The notes beneath the pieces were generated by a model. It saw nothing but the letters and a program-made list of their open reading frames with translations, was not told where the DNA came from and ran no database searches. Below are positions 44,546-53,535 of a DNA stretch of 64,000 bases, one piece after another. Position numbers and translations under genes: made by a program. How positions within the stretch are numbered: the first letter of the stretch is position 1; every line of letters begins with the position of its first letter. Location: NCBI GenBank assembly GCA_016715965.1, contig JADJXG010000001.1, forward strand, positions 636,501-700,500, in the 5' to 3' direction. Origin of the DNA: Saprospiraceae bacterium. GTDB lineage: Bacteria > Bacteroidota > Bacteroidia > Chitinophagales > Saprospiraceae.

Positions 44546-45049
44546 ATGACCTTACAGGATTTTTTTGATCTGATCAGTGCCCATCCCCAATACAGCTTAA
44601 TTTACTGTTTGACCATTCCGGCGATTGCATTGATCGTAGGTTGGGCCACTGAGCCCAATACCTGGAGAAGTCCCTGGAGATATCTTTATAGTTTTTTAAT
44701 TTACGCCATTGCCATTCCGGGTATTTTTGCAGCGACATTGAATGTCTATTTTTTCTTTTGGGAAAGGCGGAGTCTTTTGGAAATGGATCTGATGGTTCAA
44801 ATTTTGCCTTTCATTTCCATGCTGGTGACATTTTGGATCAGTGCAAGATTTATTTCATTTGTAGAAATTCCGGGTTTTGGAAAATTGACAGCCCTTGTCA
44901 CCATCATTGTCGTGATGCTTTTGCTTATGTGGATACTGGACCGAACGCGTATTTTCGCTTTCACCGGTATGCCATTTACTTTTGTCATCCTTCTTTTGAT
45001 AGGATTGGTCCTTGTCGCGGTGTACTCTTTAAAAAAAATGATACCTTGA
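44546..45049 (+). CDS. Small integral membrane protein, unknown function
   Basis: 167 residues with about five hydrophobic segments (YSLIYCLTIPAIALIVGWA, LYSFLIYAIAIPGIFAATL, MVQILPFISMLVTFWISA, LTALVTIIVVMLLLMWIL, FTFVILLLIGLVLVAVYSL). No catalytic motif is recognisable. It starts five bases after sucB and is followed 34 bases later by a retropepsin-PDZ gene, so these probably form an operon. Similar unannotated membrane proteins are common in Bacteroidota. Confidence 0.7.
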   Translation: MTLQDFFDLISAHPQYSLIYCLTIPAIALIVGWATEPNTWRSPWRYLYSFLIYAIAIPGIFAATLNVYFFFWERRSLLEMDLMVQILPFISMLVTFWISARFISFVEIPGFGKLTALVTIIVVMLLLMWILDRTRIFAFTGMPFTFVILLLIGLVLVAVYSLKKMIP

Positions 45050-45083
45050 ATCCATCCATTTTTTTCTGCTCATAGCTTTTGTC

Positions 45084-46307
45084 ATGATCATGGCTTGCTT
45101 CCGGCATTTACAAAAAATAATGTTCTGCCTGCTCTGCATTTTTGAGGTAGCTTTTATTCCATTGCATTCTGCTCCCATTAAGATACCGTTTCGCTATGTT
45201 CAATCTTTCATTTTAATTGAGGTAAAAATCAATTCTCTGGTGCCTGTGCAGTTGATTTTTGATACCGGTGCTGAACACCATATTTTGTTTGACAGAATAC
45301 ACACGGACCTGTTTGAAGATGTGTACACCCGCCAGGTCAAGGTGGTCGGGTCTGATTTCCAGCAGGAACTCAATGCTTTGATTACCCGCCCTCTTCAAAA
45401 TCATATAACTGCATTTGGACCCCTGACTTTTCCGTGGGTGGTACTGGAAGATTCTAACCACGATTTGTCAGAGTGGGTGGGAGAAAATATTCATGGTATT
45501 TTGAGTGCATTTTGTTTTTCAGCCTACATCATCGAAATCGATTATCGCCGTCAGCAAATTATACTTCATGACAAACTGCCTGGCAAAGTCCACAAAAATT
45601 ACTCCTTCTGCCAGTACTCCATCCAAAGAAATAAACCATATCTTCAATGTTGTGTACAAACGACGAAAACCTATCCCAGTCTGCCATTTGAATTATTGCT
45701 CGATACTGGAGCAGGGGTACCATTGTTGATTTATTCCAACAAAGCAGAAACAATAGCAATGCCACAACCTTTGATTCCTGGACATCTTGGATCCGGACTT
45801 GGCGGGCAAATCACGGGTCTCGTAGGCAGAATCGAACAAATGCAATTTTGTCTTCAGGACCAGATTTCCATTCCCACGTATTTTCATTTTGTAGATAGTC
45901 TGCAAATGAGCAGAGACCCCTCTTTGAAAAAAGGAATCATCGGCAATCAGATTCTGGAAATGTATTCCATCCTTTTGGATTATAACCAACAAATGCTCTA
46001 TCTAAAACCAATTTCGAAAAAGAAAAACATCATCCAGTTTGATCGATCGGGCATACTAGCTGTTTCAGGTGGACCTCTTTTGAAAAACTATTACGTATCT
46101 CTAGTCATTCCGGGAAGTCCGGCCGAGGAAGCAGGAATAGAAGCCGGAGACGAGATTGTTTCTCTCAATGGAATTGGAAGAAATTTCCTGAGTCTTCATT
46201 ACATCCAAAAAGTCTTGTCCTCTAAAAAAAATGATCGGGTCAAAATCAGGGTATTGAGAAATGGAGAAAAGCTGAAACGAAGTTTATCTCTAAGAGAACT
46301 TATATGA
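45084..46307 (+). CDS. Retropepsin-like aspartic protease with C-terminal PDZ domain
   Basis: 407 residues with an N-terminal hydrophobic signal (IMFCLLCIFEVAFIPLHSA). Two half-barrel repeats carry DTGA motifs: VQLIFDTGAEHHILF near residue 58 and FELLLDTGAGVPLLIY near residue 214, the catalytic Asp of each lobe. The last ~80 residues are a PDZ domain (YVSLVIPGSPAEEAGIEAGDEIVSLNG). This architecture is a known Bacteroidota family of periplasmic or surface aspartyl proteases. ATG 45090 is an alternative start. Repeat-rich DNA follows the stop. Confidence 0.85.
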   Translation: MIMACFRHLQKIMFCLLCIFEVAFIPLHSAPIKIPFRYVQSFILIEVKINSLVPVQLIFDTGAEHHILFDRIHTDLFEDVYTRQVKVVGSDFQQELNALITRPLQNHITAFGPLTFPWVVLEDSNHDLSEWVGENIHGILSAFCFSAYIIEIDYRRQQIILHDKLPGKVHKNYSFCQYSIQRNKPYLQCCVQTTKTYPSLPFELLLDTGAGVPLLIYSNKAETIAMPQPLIPGHLGSGLGGQITGLVGRIEQMQFCLQDQISIPTYFHFVDSLQMSRDPSLKKGIIGNQILEMYSILLDYNQQMLYLKPISKKKNIIQFDRSGILAVSGGPLLKNYYVSLVIPGSPAEEAGIEAGDEIVSLNGIGRNFLSLHYIQKVLSSKKNDRVKIRVLRNGEKLKRSLSLRELI

Positions 46308-46497
46308 TTGAATTCTTAGTTTTGAATTCTTAGTTTTGAGTTCTTAGTTTTGAGTTTTGAATTCTTAGTTTTGAATTCTTAGTTTTGTGTTTTGAGTGTA
46401 ATAATTCAAAATTCATAATTCAACATTCATAATTCAAAATTCACAATTCATAATTCAAAATTCAAAATTCACAATTCATAATTCAAAATTCAAAATT
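46308..46497. repeat. AT-rich tandem repeats, left side of the four-helix-bundle gene
   Basis: From 46316 to ~46395 a ~15-base unit (GAATTCTTAGTTTTG) is repeated about six times with slips; from ~46400 to 46497 a roughly 10-base unit (AATTCATAATTCAAAATTCA) is repeated. No gene. The repeats reach the stop of the four-helix-bundle gene. Confidence 0.85.
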
Positions 46498-46842
46498 CTA
46501 CCTAGATTGGGAAGTTTTAACTATAGCTGTTAGAAGTTTAATAATTTCTTCAATATCTTTCAGGGGTCTATCCAAATTCAGCTCGACAAATTTACTCTGA
46601 CTCAATAGTAAAAGCCAATATTTAGTTTCTCTTGCCTCTTTGGATGCTATACTGAATTTAGCTATAAAATCCTTTCTAGTTTGTCCTGCTAAACCTTCTT
46701 CAATATTTGCTCCGATGGATGTTCCAGAACGAAGAAGCTGCTTGGACAGAACAAATTCGTTTTGCTTTATCATTTTCTTATAAATCTCAATAATTAATAA
46801 TGCAAATTCAAAGCTCTTTTTTCGGATTGCTGACTCATTCAT
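46498..46842 (-). CDS. Four-helix-bundle protein (S23/IVS-type)
   Basis: 114 residues from ATG 46842 (MNESAIRKKSFEFALLIIEIY); an earlier ATG at 46884 would add an unlike leader. Core motifs VLSKQLLRSGTSIGANIEEGL and FSIASKEARETKYWLLLL are diagnostic of the 23S rRNA intervening-sequence (S23) protein family. The family forms four-helix pentamers and is related in fold to the Avd proteins of diversity-generating retroelements. Its function is unknown. The gene sits between two blocks of AATTCAAAATTC-type repeats, here inserted between unrelated genes rather than within rRNA. Confidence 0.88.
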   Translation of the reverse strand: MNESAIRKKSFEFALLIIEIYKKMIKQNEFVLSKQLLRSGTSIGANIEEGLAGQTRKDFIAKFSIASKEARETKYWLLLLSQSKFVELNLDRPLKDIEEIIKLLTAIVKTSQSR

Positions 46843-46885
46843 AATTTTCCAACTAAAAATTTTAGGAAAGCAACAAAGCTTCACA

Positions 46886-47255
46886 AAAATTAATCAATTC
46901 AAAACTCAAAATTCATCCGCCAACTTCGTTGGGGACAAGTAATTCAAAATTCTTCCACCATCTTCATTTGAGACGAGTAATTCAAAACTCAAAATTCATC
47001 CACCAACTTTGTTGGGGACAAGTAAGTCAAAATTCTTCCACCATCTTCATTTGAGACGAGTAATTCAAAACTCAAAATTCATCATTCATCATTCAAAATT
47101 CATCATTCAAAATTCAAAATTCATCCACCAACTTCGTTGGGGACAAGTAATTCAAAATTCATCCACCATCTTCATTTGGGACACGAAATTCAAAACTCAA
47201 AATTCATCATTCATCCACCAACTTCGTTGGGGACAAGTAATTCAAAATTCATCAT
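46886..47255. repeat. Interspersed repeats, right side of the four-helix-bundle gene
   Basis: Four copies of CCAACTTCGTTGGGGACAAG (one with TTTGTTGG) alternate with three copies of CCACCATCTTCATTTGAGAC, joined by AATTCAAAATTCA connectors. CCAACTTCGTTGG is itself a small palindrome with a TTC loop. Open frames through it are repeat artefacts. The block ends at the stop of the aminotransferase gene. Confidence 0.85.
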
Positions 47256-48533
47256 TCAACTATCCGCAAACTTCAAAATGCCTCTCGCCAGTTTATCCAA
47301 TTCCGATTTCATGGTATACACATTGGGCGTAATTCTGACGCCATGGATGTTCTCCCAGTCGATGGAGACGGTGTGGATTTTGTATTCATTTTGTAAAAAT
47401 TCGGAGAGCTGGCCCGGAGTTTTTCCCTCGATGGCTACATTGCAGATGGCACCGCTAAATTCCCTGGAAAGAGGAGATATAATTTTCACCTTGGGATGTG
47501 ATTTGACCTGATTGACCCAATGCATTTTTAATTCATACAATCGATTGAATTTTCGTTCTGCTCCAATCATCCAATAAAAGTCGATGGCCTGAGCGATGGC
47601 ATGTTCGATCGCCATGGCCCGGGTACCGAGGGACTCAAACTTTCGAATGTCTTCGCTCTCAGAATCAGCTGCAGCCAAAAGAGGATATAAATTTTTGATT
47701 TTCTCCTTCTTCACATAGAGAAGTCCCGTCCCTATGGGTGCGCTCATCCATTTGTGCAAACTGGTACCCCAGTAATCACATTTTAGATCGGGAATTTTGT
47801 AAGGAAAATGAACAAAGCTGTGTGCTGCATCGACCATCACCTCGATGCCTCTTTGATGGGCCGCATCCGCGATTTCAGTGGCTGGAAGCAATTGTCCGTT
47901 CCAATTGATGACATGGGTGACCAGAACAACTTTTGTTTTTGATGTAAAAGCATCCACGTATTTTTTAACCATGACCGATTTGTCTTCGATGGGAAAATCA
48001 AAATTGATCCATTTTAATACGATGCCATCTCTTTTCTCTCTTTGCTTCCAGGCGTTGATCATGTTGGGATAATCTTGCTTTGTGAGTACCACCTCATCGC
48101 CAGCCTTTAGTCTCAGGCCAAAAATAATAGTCTCCAATGCCTCAGAGGAATTCCTGTGAAAGGAAATTTCATCGGAAGAGCAACCGCATACCTCTGCCAT
48201 TTTTTGTCGTAGTGGTTCGCGACCCTGATCCAGAATTCTCCACATGTAATAGGATGGAGCTTCATTGCACAAACGGCTATAATACTCTACGGCTTCCTGT
48301 ACCACCCGCGGACTGGGAGCCACTCCTCCATTGTTGAGATTAATCATAGTGGGAGATGCCGAGTATGCCTGTCTGATCTGATGCCAAAAGTCCTCCCCTT
48401 CCAGGCCCTTCAATTCAGAAAGTCCTGTCAGGTTTTGGAGATAACTATCTTCAGAGGCCCTGAGCAACAGGCTCGGACTCATTATACCGGCTGTTGCCGA
48501 TGCCAGGAATTTGAGAGAAGATCTTCGATTCAT
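47256..48533 (-). CDS. Class V PLP-dependent aminotransferase, isopenicillin N epimerase-like, exported
   Basis: 425 residues from ATG 48533. The N-terminus MNRRSSLKFLASATAGIMS resembles a twin-arginine (Tat) signal, so the enzyme may act in the periplasm. PLP enzyme motifs: SFHRNSSEALETII, VVLVTHVINWNGQLLP, EVMVDAAHSFVHFPY (Asp contacting the pyridine), and WGTSLHKWMSAPIGTGLLY with the Schiff-base Lys. The family includes isopenicillin N epimerases and cysteine desulphurase-like enzymes; the substrate is not readable. An alternative ATG at 48566 would move the Arg pair away from the N-terminus. Confidence 0.82.
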   Translation of the reverse strand: MNRRSSLKFLASATAGIMSPSLLLRASEDSYLQNLTGLSELKGLEGEDFWHQIRQAYSASPTMINLNNGGVAPSPRVVQEAVEYYSRLCNEAPSYYMWRILDQGREPLRQKMAEVCGCSSDEISFHRNSSEALETIIFGLRLKAGDEVVLTKQDYPNMINAWKQREKRDGIVLKWINFDFPIEDKSVMVKKYVDAFTSKTKVVLVTHVINWNGQLLPATEIADAAHQRGIEVMVDAAHSFVHFPYKIPDLKCDYWGTSLHKWMSAPIGTGLLYVKKEKIKNLYPLLAAADSESEDIRKFESLGTRAMAIEHAIAQAIDFYWMIGAERKFNRLYELKMHWVNQVKSHPKVKIISPLSREFSGAICNVAIEGKTPGQLSEFLQNEYKIHTVSIDWENIHGVRITPNVYTMKSELDKLARGILKFADS

Positions 48534-48903
48534 GCTTGACTTTGCTTGTTTAGACAAAGTTAGCACAAGTCTTTAAAGACCCGCAAAAAGAAATTACTTC
48601 GAAAATAATTGATTATCCCTCCAATTGTCCTTTGCATCTTTCTGACTTATTAGGTTTTGATGTTCCTTGAAGCAATTCTAAGATCCCCCAATCTGCTTTT
48701 TTGCTTCCAATCGTCAAACTTATCCTGTTCTTGGGATTTGGCATCATGGATGCATGGAGCAGCCCGAATCCCTTTTGATTTGAAACCTCTGCCCTATATT
48801 CCAATATTCATTCATCTCAAATGCGAGACAGAATAAATTTCCCCATGAGCGGTAAAACTTTCTATTATTGCATAGTTCAAACTGGAAATTCACATTCTTT
48901 GGA
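48534..48903. other. Gene-free stretch
   Basis: About 370 bases with no credible gene. Short open frames here have no motif or start context that I can support. Confidence 0.5.
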
Positions 48904-49026
48904 TCATTGCTTGCTTATAAAAATCAACAATACAAGGATCAGGAAAACGGCCACCATAAATGCAGCATCAAACCAAATGTATGACCCACTTTTTCGTGAA
49001 CCCGATTTGTTTGTACGTCCGATCAT
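48904..49026 (-). CDS. Small single-span membrane protein, 40 residues
   Basis: ATG at 49026, TGA at 48904-48906. The text is a basic, Ser/Gly-rich N-terminus (MIGRTNKSGSRKSG) then SYIWFDAAFMVAVFLILVLL and a short tail IFISKQ, a good single membrane span with positive-inside N-terminus. The reading agrees with a real small protein rather than chance, but there is no neighbour or ribosome-binding evidence. It lies between the aminotransferase and the M16 peptidase genes, on the same strand as both. Confidence 0.45.
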   Translation of the reverse strand: MIGRTNKSGSRKSGSYIWFDAAFMVAVFLILVLLIFISKQ

Positions 49027-49174
49027 GTTGCAAATATGAGCACAGTTGGCATGGCATAGAAAATCTGCTTAGTGGTTGACCGAAAATCTGAGCGGTTGGC
49101 TGGCTTACTGATTGAGGCATAGCAATGATGGAATATTGAGGTGCAAGGCAGTAAAGAGATCATAGACCATCTGT

Positions 49175-50431
49175 CTAGGCAAGCTTGTTTTCCAGAAAAA
49201 GGAAACTGGCTTTCTCATCAGAAAAATTCTCCCTGATCGCCTGAATGACCTGTGCTTTGTCCAATGCACGGTATCTTTCAAATTCATGCATGACCAAATC
49301 AGGATCTCCCAGCCATTCTGAATAGGAATAATTGAGTGCCTGGTTGATGACTCCCTGCTGGGAAAAGTAATAGGCGCTTTCGTTTTTGTTGAGGTATTTC
49401 TCCCAGGTGTGGTCGCTGATGCCTTCCTCGACCAACTGGTCCAACAAGATCCTTATTTCCTGAAGTGCTGTTGCTCTGCTCACTCCTTCTGTCCGCTTTC
49501 CCTCCAAAATAATAAGACCGGGATCTGTCGTCGCTGTCAAATAACAATCGATGTTGGAAAACAACATTTTTTCTTTTTTCAATCGACTGTACAGCAAGGA
49601 CGACCTTCCATCGCTAAGGATATCTGTCGCCATGTCCAGTGCATAAAATTCATTGGACATCCTTCCTGGAGAAGGCCATGCGATGTAAAGAGCGTCTTCC
49701 GGAAAAATGCCCAGGACTGTTTTTTCTTTTTTGTGCATGGGCACGGGTTCCTGAGGATAAATTTTATTGTTCTTTTGACCTTCGTGGATATTCCCAAAAT
49801 ATTTTTCAGCAAATCGCAGTAAATTTTTCTCTTCGAAATGCCCACTAACCACCAGAATGGCATTGGATGGGTGATAGTACTGGTGGTAAAACTCAGAAGC
49901 ATCCTCGAATCTTAATCCGGCGATCTGTTCGATGCTTTTTCCAATGACCGGCCATTTATAAGGATGCTGTGTGTATGCCAAATCCATCAACCAGTGCGAA
50001 AATAGTCCATAAGGATTGTTGAGGTAATTTTCAGAAAACTCTTCAATAACCACTTTCTGCTGGGTGAGAAAATCTTTCTTACTCACTTTAAAACCCTCCA
50101 TACGGATGGCTTCCATTTGTATAAGCAGTTCGAGACAAGCATCGGGTGCAATGTTGTAGTATTGAGTCGTATCGGGTGTTGTGAACGCATTGCTCTCCGC
50201 ACCTGCCATCTGCAGGATGTTGTCAAAATCAATCCCTTTGCCACTGTTGGAAAACATGAGATGTTCAAATAAGTGTGCAATGCCTGTTTTATTGGGGTCT
50301 TCATCCCTGCTACCGACTTTGTACAATACGCAGACACCGATCAGTCGGGTATTTTGGTCCGGTACACCAATGACTGTCAAGCCATTGTTTAGTACAAACC
50401 GATGGTATGGTTTAGTGTTTGCCTTCTCCAA
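49175..50431 (-). CDS. M16 family zinc peptidase (insulinase/pitrilysin-like)
   Basis: 418 residues. The inverted zinc motif HxxEH is at residues 53-57 (GIAHLFEHLMFSNSG), and the distal Glu is expected in KVVIEEFSENYLNNP about 77 residues later, as in the family. No signal peptide is visible, so it is probably cytoplasmic or a subunit of a pair. The C-terminal half has the usual non-catalytic domain (LLYSRLKKEKMLFSNID). It starts four bases after the fumarase stop on the same strand, so the two are probably co-transcribed. Confidence 0.88.
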   Translation of the reverse strand: MEKANTKPYHRFVLNNGLTVIGVPDQNTRLIGVCVLYKVGSRDEDPNKTGIAHLFEHLMFSNSGKGIDFDNILQMAGAESNAFTTPDTTQYYNIAPDACLELLIQMEAIRMEGFKVSKKDFLTQQKVVIEEFSENYLNNPYGLFSHWLMDLAYTQHPYKWPVIGKSIEQIAGLRFEDASEFYHQYYHPSNAILVVSGHFEEKNLLRFAEKYFGNIHEGQKNNKIYPQEPVPMHKKEKTVLGIFPEDALYIAWPSPGRMSNEFYALDMATDILSDGRSSLLYSRLKKEKMLFSNIDCYLTATTDPGLIILEGKRTEGVSRATALQEIRILLDQLVEEGISDHTWEKYLNKNESAYYFSQQGVINQALNYSYSEWLGDPDLVMHEFERYRALDKAQVIQAIRENFSDEKASFLFLENKLA

Positions 50432-50435
50432 AGGA

Positions 50436-51842
50436 TTATTTTATATCGATTTTGCCGACCATTTCTTCCGGTTTGACCCATTGATCAAATTCTTCAGCCG
50501 TCAGGTAACCCAGATCGACGGCCGTCTGTTTGAGTGTTTTGCCCAGTTTGTGGGCGGTTTGAGCGATTTCGGCTGCTTTGTAATAACCGATGTGATTATT
50601 AAGTGCGGTGACCAGCATCAGAGAATTTTCCAGATTGGATTTAATATTTTCTTCGATGGGTTTAATTCCGACGGCACATTTTTCATTGAATGATTGACAC
50701 ACTTCTCCGATGAGTCTTGCGCTGTGCAAAAAATTGTAGATCATCATGGGTTTAAATACATTGAGCTCAAAATGTCCTGAAGCGCCTCCGACGTTGATGG
50801 CTACGTCATTGCCCAAAACCTGAGCAGCCACCATGGTCATGGCTTCGCACTGTGTGGGGTTGACCTTGCCCGGCATGATGGACGATCCGGGCTCGTTGTC
50901 TGGGATAAAAATCTCTCCGATTCCGCATCGTGGTCCTGATGCAAGCAAGCGAATGTCATTGGCGATTTTCATCATGCTGCATGCGACCGTCTTAAGTGCG
51001 CCATGGGATTCCACGATGGCATCGTGGGCAGCGAGGGCTTCAAATTTATTTGGAGCTGTTACAAAAGGTAGATCGGTTAGTTTGGCGATTTCTGCAGCCA
51101 CTTTTTCAGAATACCCTTCCGGAGTATTGATTCCTGTCCCAACCGCTGTTCCTCCCAATGCCAGTTCAGACAAATGGGAAAGGCTGTTTTCAATGGTTCG
51201 GATGCCGTGGTTTAGCTGTGCCACATAACCGGACAACTCTTGTCCAAGGGTCAATGGCGTCGCATCCATGAGATGGGTTCTGCCAATTTTGACGATGTGG
51301 CTGAATTCTTTGGCTTTGGAATGTAAGGTGTCTCTCAATGCCTTCAATCCCGGCAAGGTGCAATCAGACAGGATCTGATAGGCTGCGATGTGCATGGCCG
51401 TTGGGAAAGTATCGTTGGAGGATTGGCTTTTGTTGACATCGTCGTTGGGATGGACCGCCTTTTTTTCATCCATCAGCGAACCACCTTGAATCACATGCGC
51501 TCTATAGGCGATGACCTCGTTGACATTCATATTGGATTGGGTACCGGATCCAGTCTGCCACACGACGAGTGGAAACTGATCGTCGAGCTTTCCTTCCAGT
51601 ATTTCATCACAAACCCTGCTAATTAGATCTTTCTTTTCAGCGCTTATGATTCCTTCTTCGTGGTTGACGACCACAGCCGCTTTCTTCAATATTGCAAAAG
51701 CCCTGATGATTTCGATGGGCATCTTATTAATCTCAGTGGCTATCTTAAAATTACCGATGGAACGTTGGGTTTGTGCTCCCCAATACACCTCTGCGGGCAC
51801 TTCCACGATCCCCATGGTGTCTTTTTCTTGTCTAAAACTCAT
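50436..51842 (-). CDS. fumC: Fumarate hydratase class II
   Basis: 468 residues from ATG 51842 (MSFRQEKDTMGIVEVPAEVYWGA); the ATG eight codons earlier is unlikely for the family. Signature GSSIMPGKVNPTQCE near residue 315 carries the catalytic Ser; HPNDDVNKSQSSNDTFPTA and GRTHLMDATPLTLGQ are the other two conserved regions. It interconverts fumarate and malate in the TCA cycle without an iron-sulphur cluster. Confidence 0.95.
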   Translation of the reverse strand: MSFRQEKDTMGIVEVPAEVYWGAQTQRSIGNFKIATEINKMPIEIIRAFAILKKAAVVVNHEEGIISAEKKDLISRVCDEILEGKLDDQFPLVVWQTGSGTQSNMNVNEVIAYRAHVIQGGSLMDEKKAVHPNDDVNKSQSSNDTFPTAMHIAAYQILSDCTLPGLKALRDTLHSKAKEFSHIVKIGRTHLMDATPLTLGQELSGYVAQLNHGIRTIENSLSHLSELALGGTAVGTGINTPEGYSEKVAAEIAKLTDLPFVTAPNKFEALAAHDAIVESHGALKTVACSMMKIANDIRLLASGPRCGIGEIFIPDNEPGSSIMPGKVNPTQCEAMTMVAAQVLGNDVAINVGGASGHFELNVFKPMMIYNFLHSARLIGEVCQSFNEKCAVGIKPIEENIKSNLENSLMLVTALNNHIGYYKAAEIAQTAHKLGKTLKQTAVDLGYLTAEEFDQWVKPEEMVGKIDIK

Positions 51843-52136
51843 ATTTCTGCCTTCATTGACCCGCAAAGTTAAGAATTTGGAGGAGAAGTCAATGAGTCGA
51901 TGAGTTAATTAGTCAATGAGTCAATTTGAAAATACAGAGGTACGCCATTGGCATGATAAACTCCGCGACGGTACGCAGAAAGCATACTAAATTCTGCTTC
52001 GGCGTTATTGGTCAATTTGGAAATTATATGGAAAAATGGAGTTTATCATATTCTATAAATGGTATAATTTATAACAAATCTGTCAATGGAATTCATGAAA
52101 TCACAACTTAAAATTCAACACTTAAAACTATCACCT
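51843..52136. other. Intergenic region with degenerate short repeats
   Basis: About 290 bases with no gene. It contains SAATGAGTC-like slipped repeats (GTCAATGAGTCGATGAG, 51888-51922) and a GGTACGCCATTGGCATGAT / CGACGGTACGC stretch similar in wording to 12300-12390 and 22925-23050. Confidence 0.5.
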
Positions 52137-52757
52137 CTACTGATACTTCCCTTTAAAATATCCATTAAAAAATCGCATGTTATCCAGATTTTTTGAATCC
52201 CATTTTGGTCTGTCATTGGCAAAAACGAAAGAACAAGCGAATCTACCCTCCATGATCTTCTGAACAGTATCAATAAATACTATTTCAATTTTATTGTCAG
52301 TGCGGCTAGTGTCGATGAGGTAAGAATCGATGACTGTATCATAATTCCAATTGTCAAATATAACACAAACATTATTGAAGTTAATAATTCTTGAACATTG
52401 CTCGACTATATTATAACATCCTACTTTTAAGGGAATTCCAACAAATAAAACTACATCTGCCAAAATGCTATCTTTGTCGAATGAAAGTAATTGTAAAGAA
52501 AAATCATTTTAATTAGACCGTCTAAAACTTCTGGGTACAAAATAATTAACTGAATTTACTTTAGTACAAAAAGAAACGCCCCATTCGTTTTGCCAATTAG
52601 GGTATAAATTTACCAATGAACTGTCATCGAATATAGATTCAAAAACCACACAACTATCTTTGGGTATTGGTGGATTGGGATCATCGGGACCGGAGTCACG
52701 GCAAGAGAAATTAAAAAAGTACATCAAAATTGTTATTATGAATATTTTAGTTTTCAT
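52137..52757 (-). pseudogene. Broken tandem copy of a small lipoprotein-like gene, in-frame TAA
   Basis: The gene reads MKTKIFIITILMYFFNFSC then DSGPDDPNPPIPKDSC, and stops at TAA 52509-52511. In the same frame after the stop it continues NDFSLQLLSFDKDSILADVV, and ends FFNGYFKGKYQ at 52137. The intact copy upstream (52909-53535) aligns across the stop (LFSHDQDGGLTDLIIFYIP against LLSFDKDSILADVVLFVGIP), so a single nonsense codon interrupts an otherwise collinear copy. Translation may restart at TTG 52463 but this is doubtful. Unknown function, probably exported. Confidence 0.75.
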
Positions 52758-52812
52758 GGTAGTACTTTAAGGTGGTGAACAATCCATTGCGGTTAATCAT
52801 TCGATTAAATTA
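52747..52812 (-). pseudogene. Duplicated remnant of a T9SS sorting-domain tail
   Basis: On the minus strand, just before the broken lipoprotein copy, the codons NRNGLFTTLKYYHEN then TAA are preserved. They match the tail at 53525-53590 (NRNGLFTTLKYFHEN). Further upstream the copy has decayed (a TAA where the original has Tyr). The tandem duplication therefore included the last ~22 codons of the neighbouring metzincin gene. Confidence 0.75.
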
Positions 52813-52908
52813 CTAGATGTCTATGTTGGTTTCAAAAAATGTTCTATTGACCACAAACCCTATTTTAGTATTTAAATTAACCCTTTGTCCACTCTCAAAT
52901 TATCAATT

Positions 52909-53535
52909 TCACCTATCCTTATACTTCCCCTTAAAATATCCATTAAAAAACCGCATGGTATCCAAATTTAAAGGATCTCTTTTTGGCCGGTCATTGGCAA
53001 ATACAAAAGAACAAGCAAAACGTCCTTCTATTGTCTTATTTAATGTGTCTATTGATAATATTTCAATTTTATTATTTATCACATTGCTATCGAGTAAATA
53101 TGAATCTATTAAAACATCCCTTTCATTACTATCAAAGGATACACATACATTTTCAAATTGCCCTTCACCATTTGCATAACAATTATTTTTAATTTCAAAA
53201 CATCCGTGTTTTGAATGAGGAATGTAAAATATTATAAGATCAGTTAAACCTCCATCTTGATCATGGGAGAATAAATGAATCCGAATTCTTTCCTCATTTA
53301 AACTTACACCCAAATTAAAAAAACTAATCGAATTAACTTTGTTAGCATATCCAAAATCTGCAATGGTGTCCTTAACAGTGTACACCCTTACTTTAGAAAT
53401 TGAATCCAGAATAGGTTCATAAACTATGCAACTGTCTTTGGGTATTGGTGGATTAGGATCATCTGGACCAGAGTCCGTGCAAGAGAAATTGTAAAAGTAA
53501 AGTATGGCTGATATAATCAAGATATTAGTTTTCAT
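52909..53535 (-). CDS. Small exported (lipo)protein, intact copy
   Basis: 208 residues. Hydrophobic start MKTNILIISAILYFYNFSC followed by a Pro/Asp-rich linker (DSGPDDPNPPIPKDSC); the Cys19 could be lipidated though the lipobox (NFSC) is weak. The rest is beta-rich with four further Cys and ends FFNGYFKGKYKDR. I do not recognise a family. In Bacteroidota such short proteins often accompany secreted proteases. The ATG lies inside the natural 3' end of the metzincin gene (before the IS insertion), so the two were once translationally coupled. A degraded tandem copy lies downstream. Confidence 0.7.
   Translation of the reverse strand: MKTNILIISAILYFYNFSCTDSGPDDPNPPIPKDSCIVYEPILDSISKVRVYTVKDTIADFGYANKVNSISFFNLGVSLNEERIRIHLFSHDQDGGLTDLIIFYIPHSKHGCFEIKNNCYANGEGQFENVCVSFDSNERDVLIDSYLLDSNVINNKIEILSIDTLNKTIEGRFACSFVFANDRPKRDPLNLDTMRFFNGYFKGKYKDR

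Noticed and set aside
46308..47255. Diversity-generating retroelement, suggested by the Avd-like four-helix bundle
   Set aside because: No reverse transcriptase and no template/variable repeat pair with adenine-specific differences is visible in the window.
47009..47332. Open frame with NSKFIHHLHLG-type repeats
   Set aside because: Made of the AATTCAAAATTC and CTTCGTTGGGGAC repeats beside the four-helix-bundle gene; no coding character.
6693..52511. Stop-codon (TAA) recoding, because two genes have an in-frame TAA
   Set aside because: Most intact genes here (e.g. sorting domains and housekeeping genes) end at TAA with no homology beyond it; two independent nonsense changes or base errors are simpler.
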